10,203 bases of DNA from Spirochaetaceae bacterium (GTDB lineage: Bacteria > Spirochaetota > Spirochaetia > Treponematales > Breznakiellaceae). The DNA lies in contig JAITHF010000221.1 of the NCBI GenBank assembly GCA_031280115.1, positions 1 to 10,203 of the forward strand, read 5' to 3'. Below the pieces are notes generated by a model. That model worked only from the letters and a program-made list of their open reading frames with translations, was not told where the DNA came from and did not search any database. Below, piece by piece: positions 1 through 5,514 of this stretch (its first letter is position 1; each line of letters opens with the position of its first letter). The position numbers and the translations under genes are program-made.

Positions 1-1
1 C

Positions 2-307
2 GGCCTGGGAGCCTTTAATGAGACTATACTCAAAAAGTATGGACAAGAACCGGATAATATATTTCATATTCAATCTCAACACTCTGACATTGGGCTGCAT
101 CCGACACAAAAACCTTTAAAACTAATGGAATTGCTTGTTGAATTAACGACAATAAAAGAACAGATCGTATGTGATCCTTTTTGCGGCAGCGGAACCACAT
201 TAGTAGCATCGTTACGCCTTAATAGAAAATATATTGGTTTTGAAAAAGAAGAAGCGTATTATAATATCGCGATAGAAAGAATAAATAAAGAAAATAGGTT
301 AATCTAA
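2..307 (+). CDS. DNA methyltransferase (N6-adenine/N4-cytosine type), C-terminal part, 5' end outside window
   Basis: Reading in frame from base 2 gives 101 residues ending at TAA. The fragment shows HPTQKP (residues 33-38) and DPFCGSGTT (58-66), the C-terminal signature and AdoMet-binding motif I of the N6_N4_Mtase family. In beta-class enzymes motif I lies after the catalytic S/DPPY motif, so the catalytic and target-recognition parts must lie upstream of the window. An internal ATG at 125 is not the true start, because HPTQKP precedes it in the same frame. The enzyme would methylate an exocyclic amino group of A or C in a specific DNA site, either as part of a restriction-modification system or as an orphan. 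The coding sequence is clearly AT-rich, with AAA, ATA and AAT codons common, unlike the GC-rich genes to the right, which suggests horizontal acquisition. The specificity and any partner endonuclease cannot be seen. Confidence 0.9.
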   Translation, partial: GLGAFNETILKKYGQEPDNIFHIQSQHSDIGLHPTQKPLKLMELLVELTTIKEQIVCDPFCGSGTTLVASLRLNRKYIGFEKEEAYYNIAIERINKENRLI

Positions 308-323
308 AAATTGTTAAATGCGG

Positions 324-354
324 CCCCCTGCGGGCAGCCTCTAAGGCTGTTTCA
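324..354. repeat. GC-rich hairpin element, left copy
   Basis: CCCCCTGCG is followed by the stem CAGCCT/AGGCTG (335-340 with 344-349, loop CTA) and TTTCA. A close relative lies at 10029-10055. In plus orientation the hairpin follows the methyltransferase stop by about 27 bases and is trailed by only three T, so it could be a weak terminator. The two copies suggest a dispersed intergenic repeat. Confidence 0.5.
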
Positions 355-439
355 GCGCCCCCATAAATTCTTCAAAGAGGCGCGAAAGCGCCGGTAATTC
401 ATCTGCGCCGCGCCCTTTTGCCAGCGGGTCGGCGGGCGT
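341..439 (-). pseudogene. Possible C-terminal remnant of an unknown gene, cut by the 21-bp repeat array
   Basis: On the minus strand an open frame runs for 32 codons from 439 to a TAG at 341-343. It begins directly after an in-frame TAA (440-442) that belongs to the repeat array. It has no ATG at its beginning. The peptide reads like a real amphipathic C-terminus (ALSRLFEEFMGALKQP at its end) and its GC-rich codons resemble those of the genes to the right. The TAG lies in the loop of the hairpin element. It may be the tail of a gene interrupted by the repeats or chance coding in a short GC-rich stretch. I do not recognise a family. Confidence 0.22.
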
Positions 440-574
440 TTATTTTGGATCCAAAGTGACTTATTTTGGATCCAAAGAACTTTATTTTGGATCCAAGAAA
501 ACTTATTTTGGATCCAAGAAAACTTATTTTGGATCCAAGAAAACTTATTTTGGATCCAAGAAAACTTATTTTGG
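440..574. repeat. 21-bp tandem array of GGATCC palindromes (6 full units plus a partial)
   Basis: Units begin at 440, 461, 482, 503, 524, 545 and 566, exactly 21 bases apart. Each begins TTATTTTGGATCCAA. Units 3 to 6 are identical; units 1 and 2 differ in their last bases; the seventh stops after TTATTTTGG and runs into a GC-rich segment. Every full unit contains the perfect palindrome TTGGATCCAA, extended to TTTGGATCCAAA in the first two units. A period of 21 bp is two helical turns, so all palindromes face the same side of the helix. The plus strand is also open here, reading a repeated YFGSKKT peptide, but without a convincing start. A protein-binding array or a dispersed repeat is more likely than a gene. 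Confidence 0.9.
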
Positions 575-629
575 CGCCGGCGGAAGGGGATCTGGGGGTG
601 AGGAAAACGGCTGCCCTGCCTTTGGCTGC

Positions 630-659
630 TTGACAGAGGGAATAAAATTATAGTATATT
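630..659 (+). promoter_or_regulatory. Sigma-70-type promoter of the tRNA-Pro gene
   Basis: TTGACA (630-635) is a perfect -35 box. TATATT (654-659) is a five-of-six -10 box at 18-bp spacing. Transcription would start near 666, giving a leader of about 28 bases before the tRNA at 695. The stretch 575-629 between the palindrome array and this promoter is GC-rich and I see no gene in it. Confidence 0.7.
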
Positions 660-683
660 TTCTGTATTGTATTATGTTTTTGC

Positions 684-779
684 GACCGTATAGCCGGGCA
701 ATAGCGCAGTTGGTTTAGCGTACAAGTCTGGGGGACTTGGGGTCCCCGGTTCAAATCCGGGTTGCCCGACTACACGGTC
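684..779 (+). repeat. Inverted repeat enclosing the tRNA
   Basis: GACCGT (684-689) pairs with ACGGTC (774-779), and TAG (691-693) pairs with CTA (770-772), with one A/C mismatch between them. The arms sit directly outside the tRNA acceptor stem, so the precursor RNA would have an acceptor helix extended by nine further base pairs. TATTTTT follows within a few bases of the 3' arm, so the structure might also help transcription to end. Confidence 0.6.
695..769 (+). tRNA. tRNA-Pro (anticodon GGG)
   Basis: The 75-nt cloverleaf is complete. Acceptor CGGGCAA (695-701) pairs with TTGCCCG (762-768). The D stem is GCGC/GCGT. The anticodon stem is CAAGT/ACTTG with loop CTGGGGG, placing anticodon GGG at 730-732. 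The variable loop is GGGTC. The T stem is CCCGG/CCGGG with loop TTCAAAT. The C1-G72 first pair and discriminator A73 (769) are typical of bacterial proline tRNAs. It reads CCC and CCU codons. CCA is not encoded (the next bases are CTA), so it must be added after processing. The gene is monocistronic with its own promoter and converges on the chromate-transporter genes. Confidence 0.96.
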
Positions 780-818
780 CTATTTTTCCCGCCCCGTCCT
801 GCCTTTGCCCCGCCCCGC

Positions 819-1370
819 CTATAATCCGAGAACCACCCCTGCAATGCCGGCAAGGGCAATATAGATGATAGGATGCCCCTTGAAACGGGCTATAAGAACG
901 TAGATGACTGCAAGAAGGATACATTCCCGAATACGGATAAAGCTGTAAAAGGACGCGCCCGACCGGTTGTACAGGGAAAGTTTTACGGCCCCGAAACCCG
1001 CGGCGCAGAGCAGGCCCGCGGCAGCAGGGCGGAGGCCGGAAAACACCGCCTTCACCAGGGCGCTCTCCTTAAACGCCTGCAAGACCCGGGCGATACCGAT
1101 GATAATGGCAATCGACGGGCTTATAAGCCCCAGGGCCGCGGCAAGGGCCCCGGGCACGCCGGCGCGCAGGAAGCCGGTATACGCCGCCATGTTGACCCCG
1201 ATAGCCCCGGGCAGGGATTGGGCCACAGCCTGTATGTTGCCGATCATTTGAAGGCTTAACCAGTCCTGTTTTTCCGCAAGCCGGTAGAGAAACGGAAGGG
1301 TGGCAAGACCGCCGCCTATGGAGAAAAGCCCTATCTGAAAAAACTGGGCAAAGAGAAAAAGACAGGTCAC
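819..1370 (-). CDS. Chromate transporter (ChrA/CHR family), second half protein
   Basis: This 183-residue hydrophobic membrane protein carries the CHR-domain signature SIGGGLATLPFL near the N-terminus, followed by an AVAQSLPGAIGVNMAAYTGF segment and further membrane spans. Single-domain ChrA proteins of this length normally occur as adjacent pairs that together replace the long two-domain ChrA, and this is such a partner. The start is GTG at 1370. It shares a GTGA overlap of four bases with the stop of the upstream half, so translation is probably coupled. Family members are proton- or sulfate-linked chromate exporters in the inner membrane, but many are untested and the natural substrate here is unknown. 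It is the last gene of the likely phosphatase/chrA operon. No clear hairpin terminator is visible between it and the tRNA, only GC-rich sequence. Confidence 0.88.
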   Translation of the reverse strand: MTCLFLFAQFFQIGLFSIGGGLATLPFLYRLAEKQDWLSLQMIGNIQAVAQSLPGAIGVNMAAYTGFLRAGVPGALAAALGLISPSIAIIIGIARVLQAFKESALVKAVFSGLRPAAAGLLCAAGFGAVKLSLYNRSGASFYSFIRIRECILLAVIYVLIARFKGHPIIYIALAGIAGVVLGL

Positions 1371-1933
1371 CGCAGGTTTTCCTGTTTTTTGCCGGCTGCT
1401 TTGGAGGAGGGGCGGTACAGGAGAAACCCGGCGATGCCCGCGCCCGTAACAAGCAGTACCGGGTTGGCGCTCAAAACCGCGGAAAGCCCAAAACTAAGGG
1501 CGAAGATAAGCGCCGCTTTCCCGTCTTTGAACAGCCCTTTGAGCAGTTTTACCGCAGTATCTATGATGAGCGCCCCCACCGCTATCCGTATGCCGGTGAA
1601 CGCGTGCTGAACCGCCGGCTCTGCGGCGAAGTTCCGCAGGCACAGGGCGATAACCGAAATAAAAGAAACACCAGGGAGCGCGAAGCCTACTGTGGACACC
1701 ACGCCGCCCAGGGGCCCCTTTTGTTTAAAGCCGATAAACGTTGACACGTTGACCGCGATGATCCCCGGCGTCACCTGGGCGATCGTGTAGTAATCCATCA
1801 CCTCTTCAAGGGTGGCCCAGCCTTTTTTCTTTATGAGTTCCCGCTCAATCACGGGTATCATGGCATAGCCGCCGCCAAAGGTAACGCACCCTATTTTCAA
1901 AAAGGCGGCGAATAAATCAATATACCCTGCCAT
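1367..1933 (-). CDS. Chromate transporter (ChrA/CHR family), first half protein
   Basis: This 188-residue membrane protein carries the CHR motif TFGGGYAMIPVIERE (about residues 18-32) and AQVTPGIIAVNVSTFIGF (about 52-69). These are followed by several hydrophobic spans and a basic tail (SSKAAGKKQENLR). It is the homologue and partner of the overlapping downstream half. Together they would form one heteromeric transporter in the cytoplasmic membrane, with export of chromate as the family's known activity. An AGGAGG stands 13 bases before the ATG, a rather long spacing. The phosphatase stop lies 44 bases upstream, so the three genes are probably co-transcribed. A real chromate role is uncertain: the pair is widespread in bacteria with no known chromate exposure. 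Confidence 0.9.
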   Translation of the reverse strand: MAGYIDLFAAFLKIGCVTFGGGYAMIPVIERELIKKKGWATLEEVMDYYTIAQVTPGIIAVNVSTFIGFKQKGPLGGVVSTVGFALPGVSFISVIALCLRNFAAEPAVQHAFTGIRIAVGALIIDTAVKLLKGLFKDGKAALIFALSFGLSAVLSANPVLLVTGAGIAGFLLYRPSSKAAGKKQENLR

Positions 1934-1977
1934 CTCTTTTATAAAACCTCCTGTTTCAGAAAAAAGCCGCCTGCCCG

Positions 1978-2655
1978 CTAAAACCCGCCGGCAGGGAGGA
2001 GGGCCAAAAGCTCCTCCGGCTTATCAATAATCCGCTCTGCCCCGGCGTTTTCCAGCACCTTTCTTGACCGGAAGCCCCAGCTTACCCCCAAGGCGTGGCA
2101 GTTCGCGTTGTGCGCGGTCTCCATGTCAATCTCAGAGTCGCCTATGACAATCGTCTGGCGCGGCGTGCTGTCAAGCTCCATAAGTATATCCCACACGGCC
2201 TGGGGGTCAGGCTTGCGGGGCGCCTGATTGGTGTCCCCCCTTACGGCGTCAAAGAAGCCCAGGGGGAAAAGCCCTTGCAGAACCAGACGGGTTACGGAAT
2301 CGGGCTTGTTGGTGCATACCGCTGTTTTAAGCCGCCGCGCCCTAAGCTCCGCCATAAGCTCCGGTATCCCGGGATAGGGCTTTGAATACGCAAGGGGGCT
2401 TTCCGCATAAAAACGGGTGGCCCTTTCGGCAATCTCCGCGGCAAGTTTCTCGGCGCCGCTCTTGCGCTGTTCCTGCGGGGGAAGGGCAAGGAACGCAAGG
2501 CGCCGTATGCCCCAGCCTACGATGTGGGTGTATTCTGACGGGATAAGCGGGGGGAAATTATACTGCGCCAGGGCTCTGTTCATGGAAGCGGCAATATCGG
2601 CGATAGTGTCCACCAAAGTTCCGTCAAGGTCGAAGATAAGGCAGGTAAAATTCAT
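1978..2655 (-). CDS. gph: HAD-superfamily phosphatase, phosphoglycolate phosphatase (Gph) type
   Basis: The 225-residue cytosolic protein has all four HAD motifs. Motif I is DLDGTLVDT, with nucleophile Asp9 and acid/base Asp11. Motif II is the Thr in VCTNKP (Thr115). Motif III is the Lys in RKPDP (Lys148). Motif IV is GDSEID (Asp173, Asp177). The segment between motifs I and II is the helical cap typical of the PGP/beta-phosphoglucomutase subgroup. The likely reaction is hydrolysis of 2-phosphoglycolate, which arises in repair of oxidised DNA ends, but this subgroup includes other small-phosphate phosphatases, so the substrate is inferred. A purine-rich AAGGAG lies only two bases before the ATG, an unusually tight spacing; no other start fits, because motif I begins a few residues later. 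It heads the operon with the chrA pair and has its own promoter. Confidence 0.9.
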   Translation of the reverse strand: MNFTCLIFDLDGTLVDTIADIAASMNRALAQYNFPPLIPSEYTHIVGWGIRRLAFLALPPQEQRKSGAEKLAAEIAERATRFYAESPLAYSKPYPGIPELMAELRARRLKTAVCTNKPDSVTRLVLQGLFPLGFFDAVRGDTNQAPRKPDPQAVWDILMELDSTPRQTIVIGDSEIDMETAHNANCHALGVSWGFRSRKVLENAGAERIIDKPEELLALLPAGGF

Positions 2656-2665
2656 TGCTCCTTCT

Positions 2666-2691
2666 CTGTTTTTCTGTTTTCTGTTTTTCTG
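2666..2691 (-). repeat. CAGAAAA(A) short repeat in the gph leader
   Basis: In mRNA sense the leader reads CAGAAAAACAGAAAACAG followed by another AAAAACAG. That is three near-identical copies of a 7-8 base purine unit directly before the Shine-Dalgarno sequence. It is unstructured and may help ribosome loading or vary in copy number. Confidence 0.55.
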
Positions 2692-2700
2692 ATAGGAGTA

Positions 2701-2729
2701 ACTATACCCCCATACAGAGGCATAATCAA
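2701..2729 (-). promoter_or_regulatory. Sigma-70-type promoter of the gph-chrA operon
   Basis: On the minus strand TTGATT (2729-2724) is separated by exactly 17 bases from TATAGT (2706-2701). The predicted start is near 2694, giving a leader of about 40 bases. The -35 box begins only eight bases after the acetyltransferase stop codon. This supports a new transcription unit starting here. Confidence 0.65.
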
Positions 2730-2731
2730 CC

Positions 2732-2744
2732 GCGCCCTAGGCGC
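2732..2744 (-). other. Hairpin around the acetyltransferase stop codon
   Basis: GCGCC and GGCGC form a perfect five-base stem whose three-base loop is the TAG stop codon itself (2737-2739). No T-run follows, only GGTTGATT, which includes the next -35 box. It may slow or end upstream transcription, but it is a poor intrinsic terminator. Confidence 0.3.
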
Positions 2745-3372
2745 CGCCCAGCACGTCAAGATTCTCGAAAATCTTCTCCGCCGGCCAGTTCCACCACTGT
2801 ATATCCAAAAGATGTTTAATCACGTCGTCGTCAAAGCGTTTTTTGATAATCCGTACCGGGTTGCCGCCGGCGATCCAATAGGGCGGAATATCCGTGGAAA
2901 CCACGCTGTTCGCAAGAATAACCGCGCCGTCTCCGATATGCACGCCGGGAAGCACGGTTACGCCGCGCTGGATGAGCACGTCATTATCAATCACCGTGTC
3001 CTTAATCAACCCGGGGTCGGGGGGTTCAAGCGCCTTCTCCTCCCGCCCTTCGCCCATAAGATGAAAGGGGTACGCGGTTACCGAGCTTATTCTGCGGTTA
3101 AAGCCGTTCATAATAAATTCAATCCCCCGGCTTATGCCGCAAAACCTGCCTATAACCAGCCGGTCCCCGATAAGAGGGTCAAGGTAGGTTACATGGCGTT
3201 CAAAATCCTCCGGGCATTCCGGATCCTCGTAATAGGTATAGTCGCCGATCACGATACGCGGGTTTTTAACCGTGTTTTTTATATAACAGATATGTTTAAG
3301 CATGGCATTCGGGTATACGCTCTCCGGATTGGGAGCAATCCGCCGGACGCCGCTGTTTCGCGTTCCTTCCAC
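2737..3372 (-). CDS. Vat/XAT-family hexapeptide acyltransferase, catalytic His replaced by Arg
   Basis: The 211-residue protein follows the streptogramin A/xenobiotic acetyltransferase pattern throughout: NPESVYPN (15-22), IGDYTYYEDP, RLVIGRFCGI, FIMNG (86-90), YPF (101-103), the left-handed beta-helix turn LPGVHIGDGAVILANSVV (141-158), AGGNP, and the C-terminal QWWNWP. Known members transfer acetyl from acetyl-CoA to a drug hydroxyl as trimers, with a catalytic histidine in the NH dipeptide after the FIMNG-like motif. Here that position reads Asn92-Arg93-Arg94 (AAC CGC AGA), so the histidine appears lost, one base change from CAC. The protein may be inactive or act differently. The start is GTG at 3372 with GAAGGAA about six bases upstream; the family's conserved N-terminal motif begins soon after it, which supports this start. 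It has a 30-bp tandem duplication upstream. Antibiotic resistance should not be assumed. Confidence 0.88.
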   Translation of the reverse strand: MEGTRNSGVRRIAPNPESVYPNAMLKHICYIKNTVKNPRIVIGDYTYYEDPECPEDFERHVTYLDPLIGDRLVIGRFCGISRGIEFIMNGFNRRISSVTAYPFHLMGEGREEKALEPPDPGLIKDTVIDNDVLIQRGVTVLPGVHIGDGAVILANSVVSTDIPPYWIAGGNPVRIIKKRFDDDVIKHLLDIQWWNWPAEKIFENLDVLGGA

Positions 3373-3401
3373 AACGTTCCTTCTATAATAATATATTTAA
3401 G

Positions 3402-3461
3402 TCTATCATGTAAGTATTGTTCAAGTATCGTTCTATCATTCACGTATCGTCCACGTATCGT
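3402..3461. repeat. 30-bp tandem duplication with internal 11+11+8 substructure
   Basis: Bases 3402-3431 and 3432-3461 are direct copies matching at 24 of 30 positions. Each begins TCTATCAT (8 bases) and then has two 11-base sub-repeats containing GTATCGT or GTATTGT. The block abuts the chemoreceptor stop codon (3462-3464) and fills most of the gap to the acetyltransferase. The AT-rich segment 3381-3400 beside it may carry the acetyltransferase promoter, but I could not pick convincing boxes. No terminator for the chemoreceptor gene is visible. Confidence 0.75.
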
Positions 3462-5327
3462 TTACGTCTTGAAATGGCCGACCACGGCTTCTATGTGCGC
3501 GATGGTCTGGACCGTTTTCTCCGCCGCGTCGGACACTTTCCGGGTGTCGGTTTCTATGGTATTAAAGCCTGAAGCTATCTGGCCGATGTTCCGCTGTATC
3601 TCGTATGAGGCGTCTTTAAGGTGGGTTATGGCGCTGAGTATCGTCTGGTTCCCTGCGCTCATATCCTTTGAGCTGTTGCGTACCCGGACCGAAATATCCT
3701 TCATGGCGTGCAGGGTGGCCAGTATCTGGGACGAGCCGGCCTTCTGTTCGTTCATGGCTTCTTTTACCTCCCGCACGAGCGAGTCGGTCTGCCCGATACG
3801 GTCGGACACCCGCGAGAACGCGCCCTCTGAATCTTTGGAGGCGTTTACCACTTCCGAGATTGCCTCCTGTACCAGATTTATCTCTTGGCGGATATTTTTT
3901 GACTGGGCCGCTGAGGTTTCGGCAAGCTTTCGTATTTCATCCGCCACCACCGCGAAACCTTGCCCGGTGGCGCCGGCGTGGGCCGCTTCAATGGCGGCGT
4001 TCATGGCAAGCAGGTTGGTCTGGCTGGCGATAACCGCGATAACCTTGTTGGCCTCAAGGAGCGCGGCGGACCTTTCGGCGATAAGCTCAATTTTCTTCCG
4101 CGACGTTACCTGGGCGTCCCTGCCCTTTTCGGAGAGCGCGGTAAGCTCGGCAAACTGGTCGGCCATAAGGTTAATAGAATTACCCATAGCCCCGATGTTG
4201 CCTATCATCTGTTCAATCGCCGAGGACGCCGCGTTTACGCTGTTCATCTGTTCCCCTATCATCTTTTCCATTGCGGTAATGCCGGCGATGATTTCTTCTG
4301 TGGCGCTTGATGACTCAGTAACGTTCTCCGCCTGGGCTTCCGCCTTCTGTTTCACCGCGCTGATGCTTTCGGCTATCTCAAAGACCGCGGCGGCGCTGGT
4401 CTTGGCGCTGCGCTGGAGGTTATCCCCCACTTCGGTAAAATCCGTCTGTATCTCTTTGAGCATCCGCATATTTACCGCTAAATTATGGCAAAAGAAGTTG
4501 GTAAAACCGGCTATAGTGCCAAGTTCGTCAACAGAGCTTATGAAAATGCGTTTTTTAAGGTCCTTTTGGGTGGAGGATATTTGCTCCATCTGGTTGATAA
4601 TCGACTCGTACAAAAAAGAATTGCTTTTTATCAGGTTTATAAGAAGGCCCATAGTTACGGCAGTAAACGCCACGCCGCTGCCTATCACTGCGGCCACTGT
4701 TTTTTTAAGGAGGCTGGGATTGTGAAGCTCTGTGGCTTCAAGGAGGAGCGCCACCCAGGAAGCAGCGAGGATCATAGTCATAAGGCAGACGAAAACCGGC
4801 ACGATGAACACCTTGTGGCATTGGCGGGAGCTCCGCAGCGCGGTCGGATATTGGACGATCTTATGGGAAGCCAGCATTTTACCCACAAAGCCGTCTCCCT
4901 TGATATACATGAACGCCCCCAGAAGGCAGCCGAAGGCGGCTTGAAGCAGGAATACAGGGAGGCGCTGGTCGGTCCTCATGCCTAAGGACGGGGCAAGAAA
5001 GGTGAAGGCTCCGGCGTATGCAAGAGCGATCGGCACAAACATACCCAGGGAGCGCAGGGGAAAGGAACCGACACGCACCAGCATAGCGATATTCTGGCCG
5101 TTCTCTTTCTGTTTTTGCCCGAAGTCGCATACCAAAGGCCGGGAGACTCCCATGAGCAGGGCGAAGACGGTTCCCGCGAAGACGATGCTTGCTACGATGA
5201 GCATAAGGAACGCCCCGCCCTGTATACTGGATGTTTTAAAAATAAAGACAGAGCCTATGACTACGGTGATATAGGCAATGCTGTCGCCGACGGCTAGCGC
5301 AAGAAAAGAACGCTGATGATCGTGCAT
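3462..5327 (-). CDS. Methyl-accepting chemotaxis protein with multi-span membrane N-terminus
   Basis: The 621-residue chemoreceptor has about six hydrophobic segments in residues 13-230 (roughly 13-31, 38-60, 95-112, 125-142, 172-196, 211-232). No periplasmic loop is long enough for a Cache or PAS-like sensor domain. A HAMP-like stretch with [10 protein letters not shown] (about 266-275) follows, then a long coiled coil. The signalling tip contains [38 protein letters not shown] (within 433-470), the region that contacts CheA and CheW. AGA replaces the more usual AGE. No CheR-docking pentapeptide ends the protein (it ends GHFKT). It probably senses a membrane-related or energy signal, or a ligand bound within the membrane part, and feeds the flagellar Che pathway. 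AGAGGA lies eight bases before the ATG. The gene stands alone, with no other che genes beside it. Confidence 0.95.
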   Translation of the reverse strand: MHDHQRSFLALAVGDSIAYITVVIGSVFIFKTSSIQGGAFLMLIVASIVFAGTVFALLMGVSRPLVCDFGQKQKENGQNIAMLVRVGSFPLRSLGMFVPIALAYAGAFTFLAPSLGMRTDQRLPVFLLQAAFGCLLGAFMYIKGDGFVGKMLASHKIVQYPTALRSSRQCHKVFIVPVFVCLMTMILAASWVALLLEATELHNPSLLKKTVAAVIGSGVAFTAVTMGLLINLIKSNSFLYESIINQMEQISSTQKDLKKRIFISSVDELGTIAGFTNFFCHNLAVNMRMLKEIQTDFTEVGDNLQRSAKTSAAAVFEIAESISAVKQKAEAQAENVTESSSATEEIIAGITAMEKMIGEQMNSVNAASSAIEQMIGNIGAMGNSINLMADQFAELTALSEKGRDAQVTSRKKIELIAERSAALLEANKVIAVIASQTNLLAMNAAIEAAHAGATGQGFAVVADEIRKLAETSAAQSKNIRQEINLVQEAISEVVNASKDSEGAFSRVSDRIGQTDSLVREVKEAMNEQKAGSSQILATLHAMKDISVRVRNSSKDMSAGNQTILSAITHLKDASYEIQRNIGQIASGFNTIETDTRKVSDAAEKTVQTIAHIEAVVGHFKT

Positions 5328-5362
5328 AACTATTTCCTCTCAATATTTATCTATACTTTTAT

Positions 5363-5491
5363 TTATTTTGTCGGCACTAACAACCTCCCAGCCCCGCCGC
5401 TAAAAGCGGTTTTAAAGGGTATCTTGCGCCTATTTGGTTTTCTTTTTATTTTTTCTATTTTCTCTTTTAGTTTCATGTCCGCGTTTCTCAT
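5363..5491 (-). CDS. Possible small basic protein, 42 residues
   Basis: An ATG at 5491 opens a 42-residue frame ending at TAA (5363-5365), between the kinase-like gene and the chemoreceptor gene. The first half is very rich in lysine and arginine (KLKEKIEKIKRKPNRRK), mostly AAA, ATA and AGA codons; the second half is glycine-rich and ends LLVPTK. Only a weak GGCGG-type purine stretch precedes the ATG. The 3' half overlaps a perfect hairpin and the sigma-28-like -10 box. Chance coding in an A-rich intergenic strand is quite possible. I recognise no family. Confidence 0.2.
   Translation of the reverse strand: MRNADMKLKEKIEKIKRKPNRRKIPFKTAFSGGAGRLLVPTK
5368..5375 (-). promoter_or_regulatory. 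Candidate sigma-28 -10 element before the chemoreceptor gene
   Basis: GCCGACAA on the minus strand matches seven of eight bases of the flagellar/chemotaxis sigma-28 -10 consensus GCCGATAA. It lies about 40 bases before the ATG. No TAAA-like -35 box is found at the expected 15-16 bp spacing, so the call is weak. Confidence 0.25.
5397..5413 (+). other. Perfect short hairpin with T-run
   Basis: CCGCT-AAA-AGCGG followed by TTTT resembles a small plus-strand terminator, but no plus-strand gene lies upstream. On the minus strand it is a hairpin without a T-tail, upstream of the chemoreceptor gene. Its role is unknown. Confidence 0.35.
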
Positions 5492-5514
5492 GGTTCGCCG
5501 CCCTTTGGGGGCCC

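Noticed and set aside
440..574. The 21-bp array as a CRISPR
   Set aside because: The repeats are directly adjacent with no unique spacers, and no cas gene is present.
566..754. A 62-residue minus-strand frame through the tRNA
   Set aside because: It is antisense to the tRNA and its promoter and has no support as a protein.
695..769. tRNA-Pro 3' end as an integration site for an island carrying the methyltransferase
   Set aside because: The methyltransferase lies on the 5' side, no duplicate of the tRNA 3' end is found in the window and no integrase is visible.
780..818. A terminator between the chrA pair and the tRNA
   Set aside because: The sequence is GC-rich with repeated CCCCGCC blocks but forms no clear stem followed by a T-run on the minus strand.
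2812..4725. A 637-residue plus-strand open frame across the acetyltransferase and chemoreceptor genes
   Set aside because: It is antisense to two genes with clear family motifs and shows no domain itself; GC-rich coding DNA often leaves such open antisense frames.
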